Assembly: GCF_001426265.1 (NCBI RefSeq)
Contig: NZ_LMDG01000001.1
Span: forward strand, 6,450-70,449
Direction of reading: 5' to 3'
Length of the DNA stretch: 64,000 bases
From: Rhizobium sp. Root1220
Lineage (GTDB): Bacteria > Pseudomonadota > Alphaproteobacteria > Rhizobiales > Rhizobiaceae
This document shows positions 20,600 through 29,874 of this stretch, in pieces. The stretch's first letter is position 1. Every line of letters starts with the position of its first letter. Under the pieces are notes generated by a model that was not told where the DNA came from, did not search any database, and was given only the letters and a program-made list of their open reading frames with translations. The position numbers and the translations under genes are program-made.

Positions 20600-21453
20600 T
20601 ACTTAGCACCCATAAGGGCGATCGTATGTTCAACGTCCGCGTAGATGACGGGTACGTCAAAGCCGCTCCGCCCGTGAGGTAGTGCTCCCTCGACGACAAT
20701 GTCCATTCCTAGGCCCCGCTCTTTAAGCATCCCTTGAAGCAGTTCTCTCATCGAAACTGGTTTTCCGCTTGCAACATTGTAGATCGAGCCAGATTTCCCG
20801 GCCTTTATGATGGCCATCAACTGCTCTCCGGCTCCCGAGAGCGATATGTAATCTCTGACCGCCGCCAAAGGCCCTGTCTCGATCCTGTCGCAACTTCCAG
20901 CGTCCAATTGTTTGAGCTGCTTATAGACGCGACCCACAAACAGCCGCTCGGACATGCCAATACCAACGAGATTAAATATCCGCGCAACAACGACATCCTG
21001 CCCCTTGTGCGCACTGTGGACTCCCCACTGCGTCTGCCAGGACTTGGTGACCCCATAGATTGACACCGGACGCAGTACTTGCGCGACCGAGATCGGGTTT
21101 TCCTCAGGATGGACGATCCCATATTCTGCAGCGGATCCAGCCAACAGAACCCGGGCGTCAAGATGGTTTTCCTCGAGCGCCGCGAGCAGGTTCTTTGCGC
21201 CTATGACATTCGTGGCGAGCGCCAGCGCAAAATCGTCGGAAAACACGGCCGACAAGTGCACGACAATCTCCGGCCTGAGAGATCTCAGCGCTCCGGACAG
21301 ATCGGCATAATTGCAGACGTCGATGCATACGGAGTCAGGGGCGTCAACATTTGACCGCCCGGCTTGAACAACGTGATGGCCGACGGATCGAAGTTGTATT
21401 GCCAATGAACGGCCGAGTGCGCCCCAACCGCCTGTGATCAGCACTCTACTCAA
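20599..21453 (-). CDS. NAD(P)-dependent sugar-nucleotide reductase/epimerase (SDR)
   Basis: A 284-aa extended SDR with VLITGGWGALGRSLA (dinucleotide loop), VVHLSAVFSDDFALAL, LAGSAAEYG and the catalytic YGVTKSWQT (Tyr and Lys). It resembles GDP- or dTDP-4-keto-6-deoxysugar reductases (RMD/RmlD-like). ATG overlaps the nucleotidyltransferase stop as ATGA, and its own stop overlaps the GtrB-like start. In the operon it probably reduces the 4-keto product of the dehydratase encoded two genes upstream. Confidence 0.82.
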   Translation of the reverse strand: MSRVLITGGWGALGRSLAIQLRSVGHHVVQAGRSNVDAPDSVCIDVCNYADLSGALRSLRPEIVVHLSAVFSDDFALALATNVIGAKNLLAALEENHLDARVLLAGSAAEYGIVHPEENPISVAQVLRPVSIYGVTKSWQTQWGVHSAHKGQDVVVARIFNLVGIGMSERLFVGRVYKQLKQLDAGSCDRIETGPLAAVRDYISLSGAGEQLMAIIKAGKSGSIYNVASGKPVSMRELLQGMLKERGLGMDIVVEGALPHGRSGFDVPVIYADVEHTIALMGAK

Positions 21454-22163
21454 GGCAGGTTTATCCCCAGCTTCCCCGCAAGTGTGTCAAAATTCTCATC
21501 AGCGTACTGATAATCATCCGGCCTGCCAATATCCAGCCAGTATCCGGAAAATGGCCTGATCGTCGCTGGACTATCGGTGGCTAATCCATCCAACATCAAA
21601 TTGTCAAAACCGTATGTCCGCCCTTTCTCAAGGCGCTCCACCATCTGCCGACTAAGGCAATAGATTCCCATGCTCACATCGAAATGGAATGTCGGCTTCT
21701 CCTCGAACGAAACCAGTTTTCCTTCAACGTGCTTCAGTACTCCAAAATCAATCTTGACGTCACGACGGTAGGCAGCAACTGAAACCTCACTACCCGCCTT
21801 CACGTGCTCCTGCAGGAACTCATGATACGGCAAGTCCGACAGGATATCCCCGTTCATGACTAAGAAGTTCTCGGGAAGGTCCCTAATCAGCGTCAAAGGA
21901 CCGATTGTACTAAGTTCACTCTCCTCAATCGAATAGTCTAGTTTTACACCCCAACGTGCACCGTCCCCGAAATACGCCATGATGAGGTGTGAAAGGTGGT
22001 TCACCGCTAACGTGATGTGAGTAAATCCGGAGCTGCTAAGCTGCATGATAATGATCTCGAGAATCGAGAATTTTCCGCCCAGTGGCACCAACGGTTTAGG
22101 TATTAAGGTGGTGTAGGGCCTCAACCTCGTCCCCTTACCGCCTGCAAGTATGATGGCCCTCAT
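21450..22163 (-). CDS. Sugar-1-phosphate nucleotidyltransferase
   Basis: A 237-aa GT-A-like nucleotidyltransferase: MRAIILAGGKGTRLRPYTTL, IPKPLVPLGG, FLVMNGDILSD (metal-binding Asp) and FEEKP. The length and motifs match the short NTP_transferase group that includes heptose-1-P guanylyltransferase HddC and PtmE-like enzymes; the base specificity is unknown. GGGAGATG precedes the ATG. It lies between a 4,6-dehydratase and a reductase, so it presumably makes the NDP-sugar that both act on. Confidence 0.88.
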   Translation of the reverse strand: MRAIILAGGKGTRLRPYTTLIPKPLVPLGGKFSILEIIIMQLSSSGFTHITLAVNHLSHLIMAYFGDGARWGVKLDYSIEESELSTIGPLTLIRDLPENFLVMNGDILSDLPYHEFLQEHVKAGSEVSVAAYRRDVKIDFGVLKHVEGKLVSFEEKPTFHFDVSMGIYCLSRQMVERLEKGRTYGFDNLMLDGLATDSPATIRPFSGYWLDIGRPDDYQYADENFDTLAGKLGINLP

Positions 22164-22182
22164 CGTTTACATCTCCCTCGTC

Positions 22183-23181
22183 TCAAACATTATAGAGCCA
22201 AGCCTTGTAGCGGTTCAGATTTTCCGGCATCTTAAACCATTCGACCGTATCGCGTAGTCCAGCTTCAATGTCGTAAGAAGCCTCCCACGCCGTAAGGCTC
22301 TTGATAAGACGGTTGTCTCCGATAAGTCGAAACACCTCTGACGCTTCGGGCCGCAGACGCTCTTCGTCGGTGGCGATTGTGGCATCCGGATTGATTTGTG
22401 CGACAAGAGTTCGCGCAATTTCTCCAACAGATACTTCCGTCCCTGTTGCAATATTTACTTCCCTACCAATTGCCTCCTCGCATTCAGCAAGCGCGAGGAA
22501 TCCCGCAACCGTATCCTTTACGTAGTTGAAATCACGCGTCGGCGAGAGGCTGCCCAATTTTACTTCGGACGCTCCAAGCAAGAGCTGCGTGATCACTGTA
22601 GGGATGACAGCTCTTGCCGACTGCCGCGGTCCGTAGGTATTGAAAGGTCGAACTACTGTCACCGGCGTTTCAAATGACCTGAAAAATGACTCCGCCAGGC
22701 GATCGGCACCGATCTTCGTTGCGCTGTAGGGCGACTGGCCCTGAAAAGGATGGGATTCATCAATCGGGGCATACTGAGCAGTGCCGTAGACCTCAGATGT
22801 AGACGTGATCAAAACGCGTTCGGTTTCGAGGCTTCTAGCGGCTTGGAGCACGTTGAGAGTGCCCTTGATGTTTGTGTCGACATAGGAGTCGGGCGAGTGG
22901 TAGGAGAATGGAATTGCGATCAAGGCCGCCAAGTGGAAAATCACGTCGCATCCCGCCATCGCAGTTGCGACTCCGTTTGGGTCGCGAATATCGCCGGGAA
23001 ACACATCCAGGTCTTTGAGCTGGGACTGGGGGAGCGAATCCAGCCAGCCCCAACTGTTGAATGAGTTATAGAAGACAAACGCGCGCACGTCGCAGCCATG
23101 ATGCAACAGCGCTTCAACAAGATGGCTGCCTATGAACCCGTCCGCCCCTGTCACCAGAACCTTCTTGTTCTTCAAATCCAT
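22183..23181 (-). CDS. NDP-sugar 4,6-dehydratase (LegB-like SDR)
   Basis: A 332-aa extended SDR. KVLVTGADGFIGSHLVEALL is the NAD loop, VIFHLAALIAIPFSYHSPDS the LegB/Gne-type stretch, TSTSEVYGTAQ the active site (Ser/Thr-Glu pattern of 4,6-dehydratases) and YSATKIGADRL the catalytic Tyr and Lys. It resembles enzymes acting on GDP- or UDP-sugars, such as the GDP-GlcNAc dehydratase LegB. No aminotransferase or nonulosonate synthase is nearby, so legionaminate synthesis is unlikely. GAGGACTGAAC gives a strong ribosome site, 2 nt after the preceding stop. Confidence 0.85.
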   Translation of the reverse strand: MDLKNKKVLVTGADGFIGSHLVEALLHHGCDVRAFVFYNSFNSWGWLDSLPQSQLKDLDVFPGDIRDPNGVATAMAGCDVIFHLAALIAIPFSYHSPDSYVDTNIKGTLNVLQAARSLETERVLITSTSEVYGTAQYAPIDESHPFQGQSPYSATKIGADRLAESFFRSFETPVTVVRPFNTYGPRQSARAVIPTVITQLLLGASEVKLGSLSPTRDFNYVKDTVAGFLALAECEEAIGREVNIATGTEVSVGEIARTLVAQINPDATIATDEERLRPEASEVFRLIGDNRLIKSLTAWEASYDIEAGLRDTVEWFKMPENLNRYKAWLYNV

Positions 23182-23183
23182 GT

Positions 23184-25346
23184 TCAGTCCTCTTTTAAAG
23201 TCGGATTAACAAACCGAAAGTACATTACCCGCGCATCGCCGTTTGCAGGCACCCTGTCACCCACGTATCTGAATGTAAGCTTTGTCGTTTGCTTCGCTGG
23301 TAGCTCCAAAGGCACGGAAAAATCGCCGCTTCCAGACTGCAAGTCCACCATTGTATCCAGCTCTGATCCGAGAATATGCAATTGGCCGCCGGGGAGACTT
23401 CGAAACCCGGCAGAAAACGTTACGCGTCGCGTGGTCGCAGAGGGATTGCTCAACAGTATTCGCGAAACGCGTTGTGACCATCGAAACGACTCCCCATCCG
23501 CGCCAGCCTCCTTTTGGTAGATACCAGAGGCAAAACCGAGAAAAGGAGCGTCCAGGGCCAGCTCCCCACGATCGACCGACGAAACACCTTGATTGGCAGC
23601 GGGCGATCCAGGTTTTTCGCTTAAATCAAAAAATGCATATCGCTTTGTGTTCGACTCAAGCTTCGGAGGTCCGATCTGGCGGCGAAGTGAGGCCTCAATT
23701 TCCGGCAAATCCTGCTCGCCGTAGCCGTATCGATCAAGCCAAAGCCCATTGAACCCCGAATCGAAAAGGTTTCCCAGAAACTCTGGATCTGAAAGGGATC
23801 CAATTCTTTCGTGCCATGCCTCCGACCTATAAGAGAAGCTGGGCCAACTCCAGCGCACTGCTTTAGACCAGACGAATGGGCGCCCGTGATCATAAGCTTT
23901 CATTCTGTTCTGGCCAGCGTCCAGAGGGAATGGGGTCTCGGGCAACTGATATATTTGCGTCACACTGGGAAAACGCTGTTCCACTTTGTCTACAAGGTCT
24001 TTCTCATCGATTGCTTGCGCGCTATCTGCGCTATATCGCTTTACCAACGGCCGTGCCGCATCACCTTGATCGATCAAGCCCGCAAGGAAAATCATGGCAA
24101 CCAGACCAGCGGAAGCACTCTGCCTGGCCCACTTTCGGGTTTGAAACACGGGTTGGCTCTCTATAGACCTAAGCACGTCGGACAAGAGGGCGCATAGCAC
24201 GACCGCGGAGAAAAATGCGATAAAGACAATGATCCGATTGTACGCTCGAATATCCGGCGCGATTAGCAAGTTGAAAATTGATCCGAGCCCGCCAATCGTG
24301 GCAACAAATGTTCCAAGCAACACCAGAACACCTGCAGCCCATCGGATATCGTTTCGGCTAGGGGGGGCTGTGAACAGCGCGTAGAATATCGATAAAAGAT
24401 ATCCAAGAGCCAGCACGATACCTAGCCTCACAAACCGATTCTCATTTTCCAGCGGGAAACCCGCCTTATCGGCACGTCGCTCCAGCATCACCGGGCTGAT
24501 TACCTGCCTGATCTTTAGGCCATAGTAATCTGCCTCGACCGCGGACTTATAACTCATATTGGGCGGCACGCCGTTAGTCATCCACGTGACCGCAGAAGGA
24601 ACGAAGTTTATCGCAGAAAAAATACAGATTATTGCAATAAATGGAGCGGCAGATCGAGATGGTTTCGAATTTCTCTTGATAACCGTAGAAACACCGGCAG
24701 CGCAAACCAGAAAGAAGCAAGCAAAAAAAGCATTGTATACGTAATCAAGTCCAAGAAATACACAGGCAACGACAAGCATTGCTCGATTTTTCCTGTTGAG
24801 CTTATCATTTTCACTGCTGCTGATGATCCTCAGGCAATGCGCACATATAACCGGTACAAACGCGTAAGTAAGGCTAATATGCGCGACATTACGCTGCAGG
24901 GCGTATGGAAGCAGCGCGTATAGTGTCGACACGAGAAGCACTACCGACCATCTAAAACTGAAGAGTCGCAAGCTATAGCAGCAGACGATTGAGGTCAGAA
25001 CGCAAGACAACAACCAATATAGATTTAGGATCCTGGCAGGATTTGACGTGAAAATTGAAAGGATCTTCATCACGGCGGATGATGCGGTGATGTTCTGCGG
25101 AAATGCGGCGGCATCGAAGCCAAACGGAGCGCCTAGATCGGACACCCACCATATCCACCCGCCGGAAGCAATCGACTTGGCAAGCGCCAACTCAAATATA
25201 GTGTCGCCTTCATAGTTGAAGGGAATCCCCATATCGAAGCGCCATGTCCTCAGAAGAATCGCGAGACACAACGATGTCAAGACAACCTGTATGAAATAAA
25301 GCAAATGTTCGCTGCGAAACGGCTCATTGGTCATAGGTAGAGGCAC
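23184..25346 (-). CDS. Large polytopic membrane protein, GT-C-like
   Basis: A 720-aa inner-membrane protein. About ten hydrophobic segments fill residues 12-425, and the last roughly 290 residues are soluble, presumably periplasmic. The first long loop holds FNYEGDTIFELALAKSIASG, an acidic motif placed as in GT-C glycosyltransferases that use lipid-linked donors. I do not recognise a named family. Its place immediately before the sugar-nucleotide genes and GtrB/GtrA suggests it is the specific transferase that moves the flipped sugar onto the polysaccharide. The start is GTG 25346 or ATG 25334; neither has a strong ribosome site. It is AT-rich. Confidence 0.75.
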   Translation of the reverse strand: MPLPMTNEPFRSEHLLYFIQVVLTSLCLAILLRTWRFDMGIPFNYEGDTIFELALAKSIASGGWIWWVSDLGAPFGFDAAAFPQNITASSAVMKILSIFTSNPARILNLYWLLSCVLTSIVCCYSLRLFSFRWSVVLLVSTLYALLPYALQRNVAHISLTYAFVPVICAHCLRIISSSENDKLNRKNRAMLVVACVFLGLDYVYNAFFACFFLVCAAGVSTVIKRNSKPSRSAAPFIAIICIFSAINFVPSAVTWMTNGVPPNMSYKSAVEADYYGLKIRQVISPVMLERRADKAGFPLENENRFVRLGIVLALGYLLSIFYALFTAPPSRNDIRWAAGVLVLLGTFVATIGGLGSIFNLLIAPDIRAYNRIIVFIAFFSAVVLCALLSDVLRSIESQPVFQTRKWARQSASAGLVAMIFLAGLIDQGDAARPLVKRYSADSAQAIDEKDLVDKVEQRFPSVTQIYQLPETPFPLDAGQNRMKAYDHGRPFVWSKAVRWSWPSFSYRSEAWHERIGSLSDPEFLGNLFDSGFNGLWLDRYGYGEQDLPEIEASLRRQIGPPKLESNTKRYAFFDLSEKPGSPAANQGVSSVDRGELALDAPFLGFASGIYQKEAGADGESFRWSQRVSRILLSNPSATTRRVTFSAGFRSLPGGQLHILGSELDTMVDLQSGSGDFSVPLELPAKQTTKLTFRYVGDRVPANGDARVMYFRFVNPTLKED

Positions 25347-25384
25347 AAGTACGATCTCGGGTTCGGTTTCGTGCCGCGTTTACA

Positions 25385-26494
25385 CTATTTGACTAGCTGT
25401 TCATACTGCTGGTGGTACAAATCCACCATCTTCGCAGCCTTTAGATTTTCCACGTAACGTCGTCGGGCATTCGCTCCATATCTGGCACACGCCGACGCCG
25501 AGCCAGCGATCTTTGTCATTGCAGCCGCCAGGGCTTCACTGTCCTGCGGCGGCACCACCAGTCCCGTGATACCGTCCAGATTTATGTAGCTCGTGCCCGT
25601 TCCTATTTCGCAGGAAATCATCGGCTTCCCAAACATCGCCGCTTCCACAAGGGAAAGACCAAACGCCTCGGAACGCAAATGGGATGGAAAGACGAAGCCG
25701 GTGCTTAACTCGAGAAGCGCGGATTTATCCGCATCCGACAATGCTCCGAGAAAATGTACGTTTTCTAAGTGGTGCTCCTTCGCGTACGCTGTCAGAGACA
25801 ACTCCATTGGCCCTTCCCCGATCAACGCTATATCAAGCGTTGTCTGCCTTGCAGCCTCCAGGAGTGTGTGGACACCTTTGTAGTAGCGCAAAACACCCAC
25901 GAAGAGGAAAAATGGCTTCGGGAACCGCTCTCGCCAACGTTCCTTCCGGTCGTCGGAGGCGCGGGGGTAGTCCCGCTCGTCTAGTCCAAGCGGAATGACC
26001 GTTATCTTGGCCTTATAGCGCTGCAAAACGTCACTGGTAGCAACATAGTTCGGAGACGTGGCCACAATCTTGTCAACACTGCTCAGAAAGCGGTGCATGA
26101 CCGGCTTATAGAGCTGCAATAGTACTTGCTGCTTCACGATATCTGAATGATAGGTGACGATTGCCGGCCTCTTTGGCCGTGAAGTGAGGTGAACAACGTC
26201 CATCAGCGGCCATGGAAAATGATAGTGCACGATGTCGGCCTCTTCGATGAGTGCCCGAAATTTTCCAAAGACCTCACGCGAAAAGCCCGTCGAAGCGAAT
26301 TCAAAGTCGAGCTTGGCCTTGTAAGCCAAATGTCCGTCAAACTCGCGACTGTTTTGCTCAGGCGCCCTGCTCAAGGAGAGTACGTCGGACTGAATACCGT
26401 GTCCGGCAGTTCCCTTTGCGATTGCGTGAATGGTTCGCTCCACTCCGCCAAAAGTATCCGGCCAGTATGTCTTGAAGAAATGTAAAACGCGCAT
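25385..26494 (-). CDS. Glycosyltransferase family 4
   Basis: A 369-aa GT-B enzyme: FFKTYWPDTFGGVERTIHAI at the N-terminus, IVTYHSDIVKQ, FLFVGVLRYYKGVHTLLEAA, and the donor-site EX7E variant EAFGLSLVE. It is a typical cytoplasmic polysaccharide glycosyltransferase. GGAGTGAG precedes ATG 26494. It is the first gene of the minus-strand run leading into the GT-C-like gene 38 bp later. About 220 bp upstream separate it from the DUF4214-FkbM gene and may hold a promoter. The sugar specificity is unknown. Confidence 0.9.
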   Translation of the reverse strand: MRVLHFFKTYWPDTFGGVERTIHAIAKGTAGHGIQSDVLSLSRAPEQNSREFDGHLAYKAKLDFEFASTGFSREVFGKFRALIEEADIVHYHFPWPLMDVVHLTSRPKRPAIVTYHSDIVKQQVLLQLYKPVMHRFLSSVDKIVATSPNYVATSDVLQRYKAKITVIPLGLDERDYPRASDDRKERWRERFPKPFFLFVGVLRYYKGVHTLLEAARQTTLDIALIGEGPMELSLTAYAKEHHLENVHFLGALSDADKSALLELSTGFVFPSHLRSEAFGLSLVEAAMFGKPMISCEIGTGTSYINLDGITGLVVPPQDSEALAAAMTKIAGSASACARYGANARRRYVENLKAAKMVDLYHQQYEQLVK

Positions 26495-26717
26495 CTCACT
26501 CCAATGCCCATTCAGTAGATCGCGGTCTTTACTTTGCCGAAATCAGCGCACATCCAGTGGAGGCATGCATAGCGGCTCGGAGACCCAATTACAGAGCGGC
26601 GAAATAACCCCCGATTGCGGGGCGATGAAGGCACTATCAACAAGCATGTGAACGGCAAAGCCGAGCAAGACTGTTTCCCAGTAGCTGCAGGCCTGAACAG
26701 ATCGGCATGAGCAAGAT

Positions 26718-27776
26718 TTAGCTACCCCTCAAGAGGGAATACATAAAATCCGCAGCCGGGGTGTTCTTTAGGCCCCGAGCCAGCCAGGTCGCCAACGACG
26801 CTTTTCGGTACGCCACCAGAGCAATCAAGGATTGCACTAGTACTTCCCTCCAATTTGCCTCGCCCTCTAACCGACGAAAAAATACGGCATCGCCCCAGCC
26901 TAACCAGTCTCGGGAACCACTAAAGGGTGTGCCTGCAAACGGATAGCGGCACAGCGTAGAGAAGTCTACTAACTCGAACCCAATAGCACGCATGTATTGT
27001 TCCACTTCGGAGAAGAGGGCCTGCCCCTTGTAGATCTCAACAAATGAAACTTCACAATGCACAACCAACGTACGCCTCAGTATCTCGCTCGCATGCTTCA
27101 AAGCCTCGAGTTCAAAACCCTGGATGTCGAGCTTAAGCAGGTCAACGTAAGGCTCGTCCGCTAGAATTTCATCCAGTGTGGAGGTAAGCGCAGTCTCTGT
27201 CCTCACAGTCCGCAGTGGCTCTAATTCCAGGAATCGGCCCATTACTTCAGGATTGAAAGGAAGCAGCGATGACGTTGAATCCGGCTCATTCAGCCGGAAG
27301 ACATGTTCTCGCCCATCTCCGATGAACGCAGGCAGCAGCGTAAGTCCGGTTTCGTCGCCCTCCAGTCTTTCCTTGCGGCGGTGTTCTAGAGGCTCAAATC
27401 CAATCACCCGACTGGGAATATTTTTATCTATCAGACGTGCATAGACGTGGTCTTCGTCGCTTAGATTCTGCGCCCCAACGTCAACAATTACCACCGGAGA
27501 ATTTTTTAGAACTCCCGGCAGGGCTTTAATTGTCGCCACCTCATTCACAATTTTTACTGGCGCTGATAGTCGCCTCGATTTGTATTCATCGCTTGACATC
27601 AATCCATTAGCGATCGCGGTGAGGTCAGATCCGCTCTGCCAGCTTGCAATCCAATGCGCAAGACCGGAGGCATCTGGTTCACGCCCCAGCAAAGACAAGT
27701 AAAGCCCACGCACTATTACGCCCATCTCATTGACGGACGGAGCGAAGGACGTGTTGTTATTGCGTCTTGAGTTCAT
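26718..27776 (-). CDS. DUF4214-FkbM methyltransferase
   Basis: A 352-aa protein. Residues 15-75 form a DUF4214-type segment (YLSLLGREPDASGLAHWI), a helical module often found on glycan-related proteins. From about residue 90 an FkbM domain follows, with VVIVDVGAQNLSDED (SAM motif I), FEPLEHRRKE (motif II) and YVDLLKLDIQGFELEAL. The start overlaps the Wzt stop as ATGA, coupling it to the export ATPase. This suggests it modifies the chain that Wzt recognises, possibly as an end cap. No sign of damage. Confidence 0.85.
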   Translation of the reverse strand: MNSRRNNNTSFAPSVNEMGVIVRGLYLSLLGREPDASGLAHWIASWQSGSDLTAIANGLMSSDEYKSRRLSAPVKIVNEVATIKALPGVLKNSPVVIVDVGAQNLSDEDHVYARLIDKNIPSRVIGFEPLEHRRKERLEGDETGLTLLPAFIGDGREHVFRLNEPDSTSSLLPFNPEVMGRFLELEPLRTVRTETALTSTLDEILADEPYVDLLKLDIQGFELEALKHASEILRRTLVVHCEVSFVEIYKGQALFSEVEQYMRAIGFELVDFSTLCRYPFAGTPFSGSRDWLGWGDAVFFRRLEGEANWREVLVQSLIALVAYRKASLATWLARGLKNTPAADFMYSLLRGS

Positions 27777-29080
27777 AAGTCTTTAGAACCTGTTGTGCCG
27801 GCTGTCACCTGATTGTCAGACCACTGCCAATGGGGAACCGGGTGTATGTTGACAACTCCGGCCCAGATAATGGCCGACGGATTGGGCAAGACCCGGAATG
27901 AAATCACATCGTGCGAATAGTTTAAGAACTCGCGAAAAGCTCCACCTGGCAAACTGCCATTGGACAGCCCAACCGTTATTGTGTAGTCACCCGGTGAAAG
28001 GTCGATCGAAAATGCAAAACGGACCTCCACCTGCGAACCGGGATGCGCGACACCCAAGATGCGGCCCATGCAGTAGGTATTTGACTCGAATATAACCGTG
28101 CCAGTGGCAGCCCGAACTTTGAAGCCGACGTGAGGATCTTCGAGATATCGGTGCATCTGATATTTCACCGCCAACTCGACGCTATCCTCGCTAAAAACGA
28201 CCGATATCTTCTCGCCGTTCTCGTTCACCAACGCCGCGTCCATACAAGTCGCATCATCGGTTAAAATACTGCCTGCACTTCCAGTGACTGATGCGCTGCC
28301 GTTGGAGGAATTGACGGAACTGATTGTGGGGTTGCTGTCACCTTCATGCTGCCTCACCAATACATCGGCCTGATACAAATCGACAGCTTCTTTGGGCGAT
28401 CCGTCGCTAGCTATCATCCCGGCGCGCAAATAGATGGCTCTCGTACAAAATTCCAGAACTGTTGACATACCGTGCGTCACGAACAGTAGGGTCGTTCCAT
28501 CGGCTACATATTGGCGAATCCGATGATAGCACTTTTGTTGAAAATGAACGTCGCCGACGGCTAGTGCTTCATCGACAATGAGCACATCAGGTCTATCCGC
28601 AACCGCGACCGCAAACGCCAAGCGAACTTGCATTCCGCTTGAGTACATGCGGACTGGCTGGTCGATATAGTCACCAATCTCTGCGAAAGCCAGTATACCG
28701 GGCATAAGCCGGTCGATTTCTTCAACACCGTGGCCTAAAAGCTGCCCGGCCATGTACACATTCTGTCGACCAGTGAAATCAGAATGAAAACCCATGCCAA
28801 GTTCCAGTAGTGCCGCAACACGACCTGTGACACACACGCTACCAGTAGTCGGTTGAGTGGTACCAGTAATCATCTTTAACAGCGTGCTCTTGCCTGCGCC
28901 GTTCACACCGATGATGCCTACCGCTTCCCCGGGTTCAATCGTAAAATTTAGGTCTTTGAGGACCTGACGCAGGTGATGGCGCGGTTTATGACGCGGATCC
29001 AACCATTCCGCGAGACGCGCCCAACGAGAAGTATATTGCCTGTAAGCTTTGCCGAGATCGCGGACTGAAACAGCGGCCAT
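27773..29080 (-). CDS. wzt: O-antigen ABC transporter ATP-binding protein Wzt
   Basis: A 435-aa ATPase of an ABC-2 polysaccharide exporter. It has Walker A GVNGAGKSTLLKM (about residues 60-72), the polysaccharide-type signature YSSGMQVRLAFAVAV, Walker B DVLIVDEAL and the H-loop VTHGM. Residues about 270-435 form a C-terminal beta domain like the Wzt_C carbohydrate-binding module, which in known systems reads the non-reducing end of the chain. The frame is open to 29191, but ATG 29080 sits in a TAATG overlap with wzm and gives a normal N-terminus. Confidence 0.94.
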   Translation of the reverse strand: MAAVSVRDLGKAYRQYTSRWARLAEWLDPRHKPRHHLRQVLKDLNFTIEPGEAVGIIGVNGAGKSTLLKMITGTTQPTTGSVCVTGRVAALLELGMGFHSDFTGRQNVYMAGQLLGHGVEEIDRLMPGILAFAEIGDYIDQPVRMYSSGMQVRLAFAVAVADRPDVLIVDEALAVGDVHFQQKCYHRIRQYVADGTTLLFVTHGMSTVLEFCTRAIYLRAGMIASDGSPKEAVDLYQADVLVRQHEGDSNPTISSVNSSNGSASVTGSAGSILTDDATCMDAALVNENGEKISVVFSEDSVELAVKYQMHRYLEDPHVGFKVRAATGTVIFESNTYCMGRILGVAHPGSQVEVRFAFSIDLSPGDYTITVGLSNGSLPGGAFREFLNYSHDVISFRVLPNPSAIIWAGVVNIHPVPHWQWSDNQVTAGTTGSKDL

Positions 29081-29874
29081 TAGAGTTCGTCCACCATTTC
29101 GCCTACTCGGCTGCGAAATAGTCGCAGTCCAAACGCAGATAGCACGATTGCCAGCGTCGCTAAGTAGAGCAGGCCTCGGAATTGAGGCCACTCCCCTAGG
29201 ACGAGAACCCCCTGCACAGCCTCAATAAGATTCACCATTGGATTGAGCGCAATTATGTCCTTCACGCGTTCTGGCAAGATCGACACCGGATACACAATTG
29301 GCGTGAGCCAGAACCAGAACGTAATAACAATGCTGAACAACTGTCCTACATCTCGGAAAAAGACATTGAGGACACCAAGGATCAATCCTAGGCTCGCACC
29401 GAAGACCACCAAAAGCGCGATCAGTGGCACCAAACATACATAGACAAGCCCTGGAAAATTGCCCGTTACGATCAAAAAAGATGTGAACAGCCCAAAGACG
29501 ATTGCGAAATTTAACAAGCCAATCGCCACTATCGTCACCGGCAGACACAGCCGCGGAAAATTCAGCTTCTTAAGGAGATTTGCGTTCTCCAAAAACATGC
29601 CCTGCGAGCGAGTTGTGATTTCTGCAAACAAACCCCACGTCAGAATTCCTGCACACAAATGAATGCTATATCCAAACGTACTAGCCACACCAGGCAATTT
29701 TGCATGCATAATCTGAGAAAAAACAATGGTATAGACTAGTATCTGAGCCAAAGGCTGAAAAAAGATCCACGCCGCACCCAACAGCGAATTGCGATATCTA
29801 GACTGGAATTCCCGCTTAACACTACCAAGCACGAACCCACGGTAAATCCAAACGGGACGCAAAATAGCTAGCAT
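29080..29874 (-). CDS. wzm: O-antigen ABC transporter permease Wzm
   Basis: A 264-aa ABC-2 permease with six hydrophobic segments and SRYRNSLLGAAWIFFQPL near the N-terminus, the classic Wzm/KpsM-type start. FGYSIHLCAGILTWGLFAE and WFWLTPIVYP are also typical. With Wzt it exports the lipid-linked polysaccharide assembled in the cytoplasm. First gene of the wzm-wzt-fkbM unit. No strong ribosome site is seen, and the 600 bp upstream carry no gene I can support. Confidence 0.94.
   Translation of the reverse strand: MLAILRPVWIYRGFVLGSVKREFQSRYRNSLLGAAWIFFQPLAQILVYTIVFSQIMHAKLPGVASTFGYSIHLCAGILTWGLFAEITTRSQGMFLENANLLKKLNFPRLCLPVTIVAIGLLNFAIVFGLFTSFLIVTGNFPGLVYVCLVPLIALLVVFGASLGLILGVLNVFFRDVGQLFSIVITFWFWLTPIVYPVSILPERVKDIIALNPMVNLIEAVQGVLVLGEWPQFRGLLYLATLAIVLSAFGLRLFRSRVGEMVDEL

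Noticed and set aside
22183..23181. LegB-like dehydratase as a sign of legionaminic acid synthesis.
   Set aside because: No aminotransferase, acetyltransferase, NeuB-like synthase or CMP-transferase is in the window.
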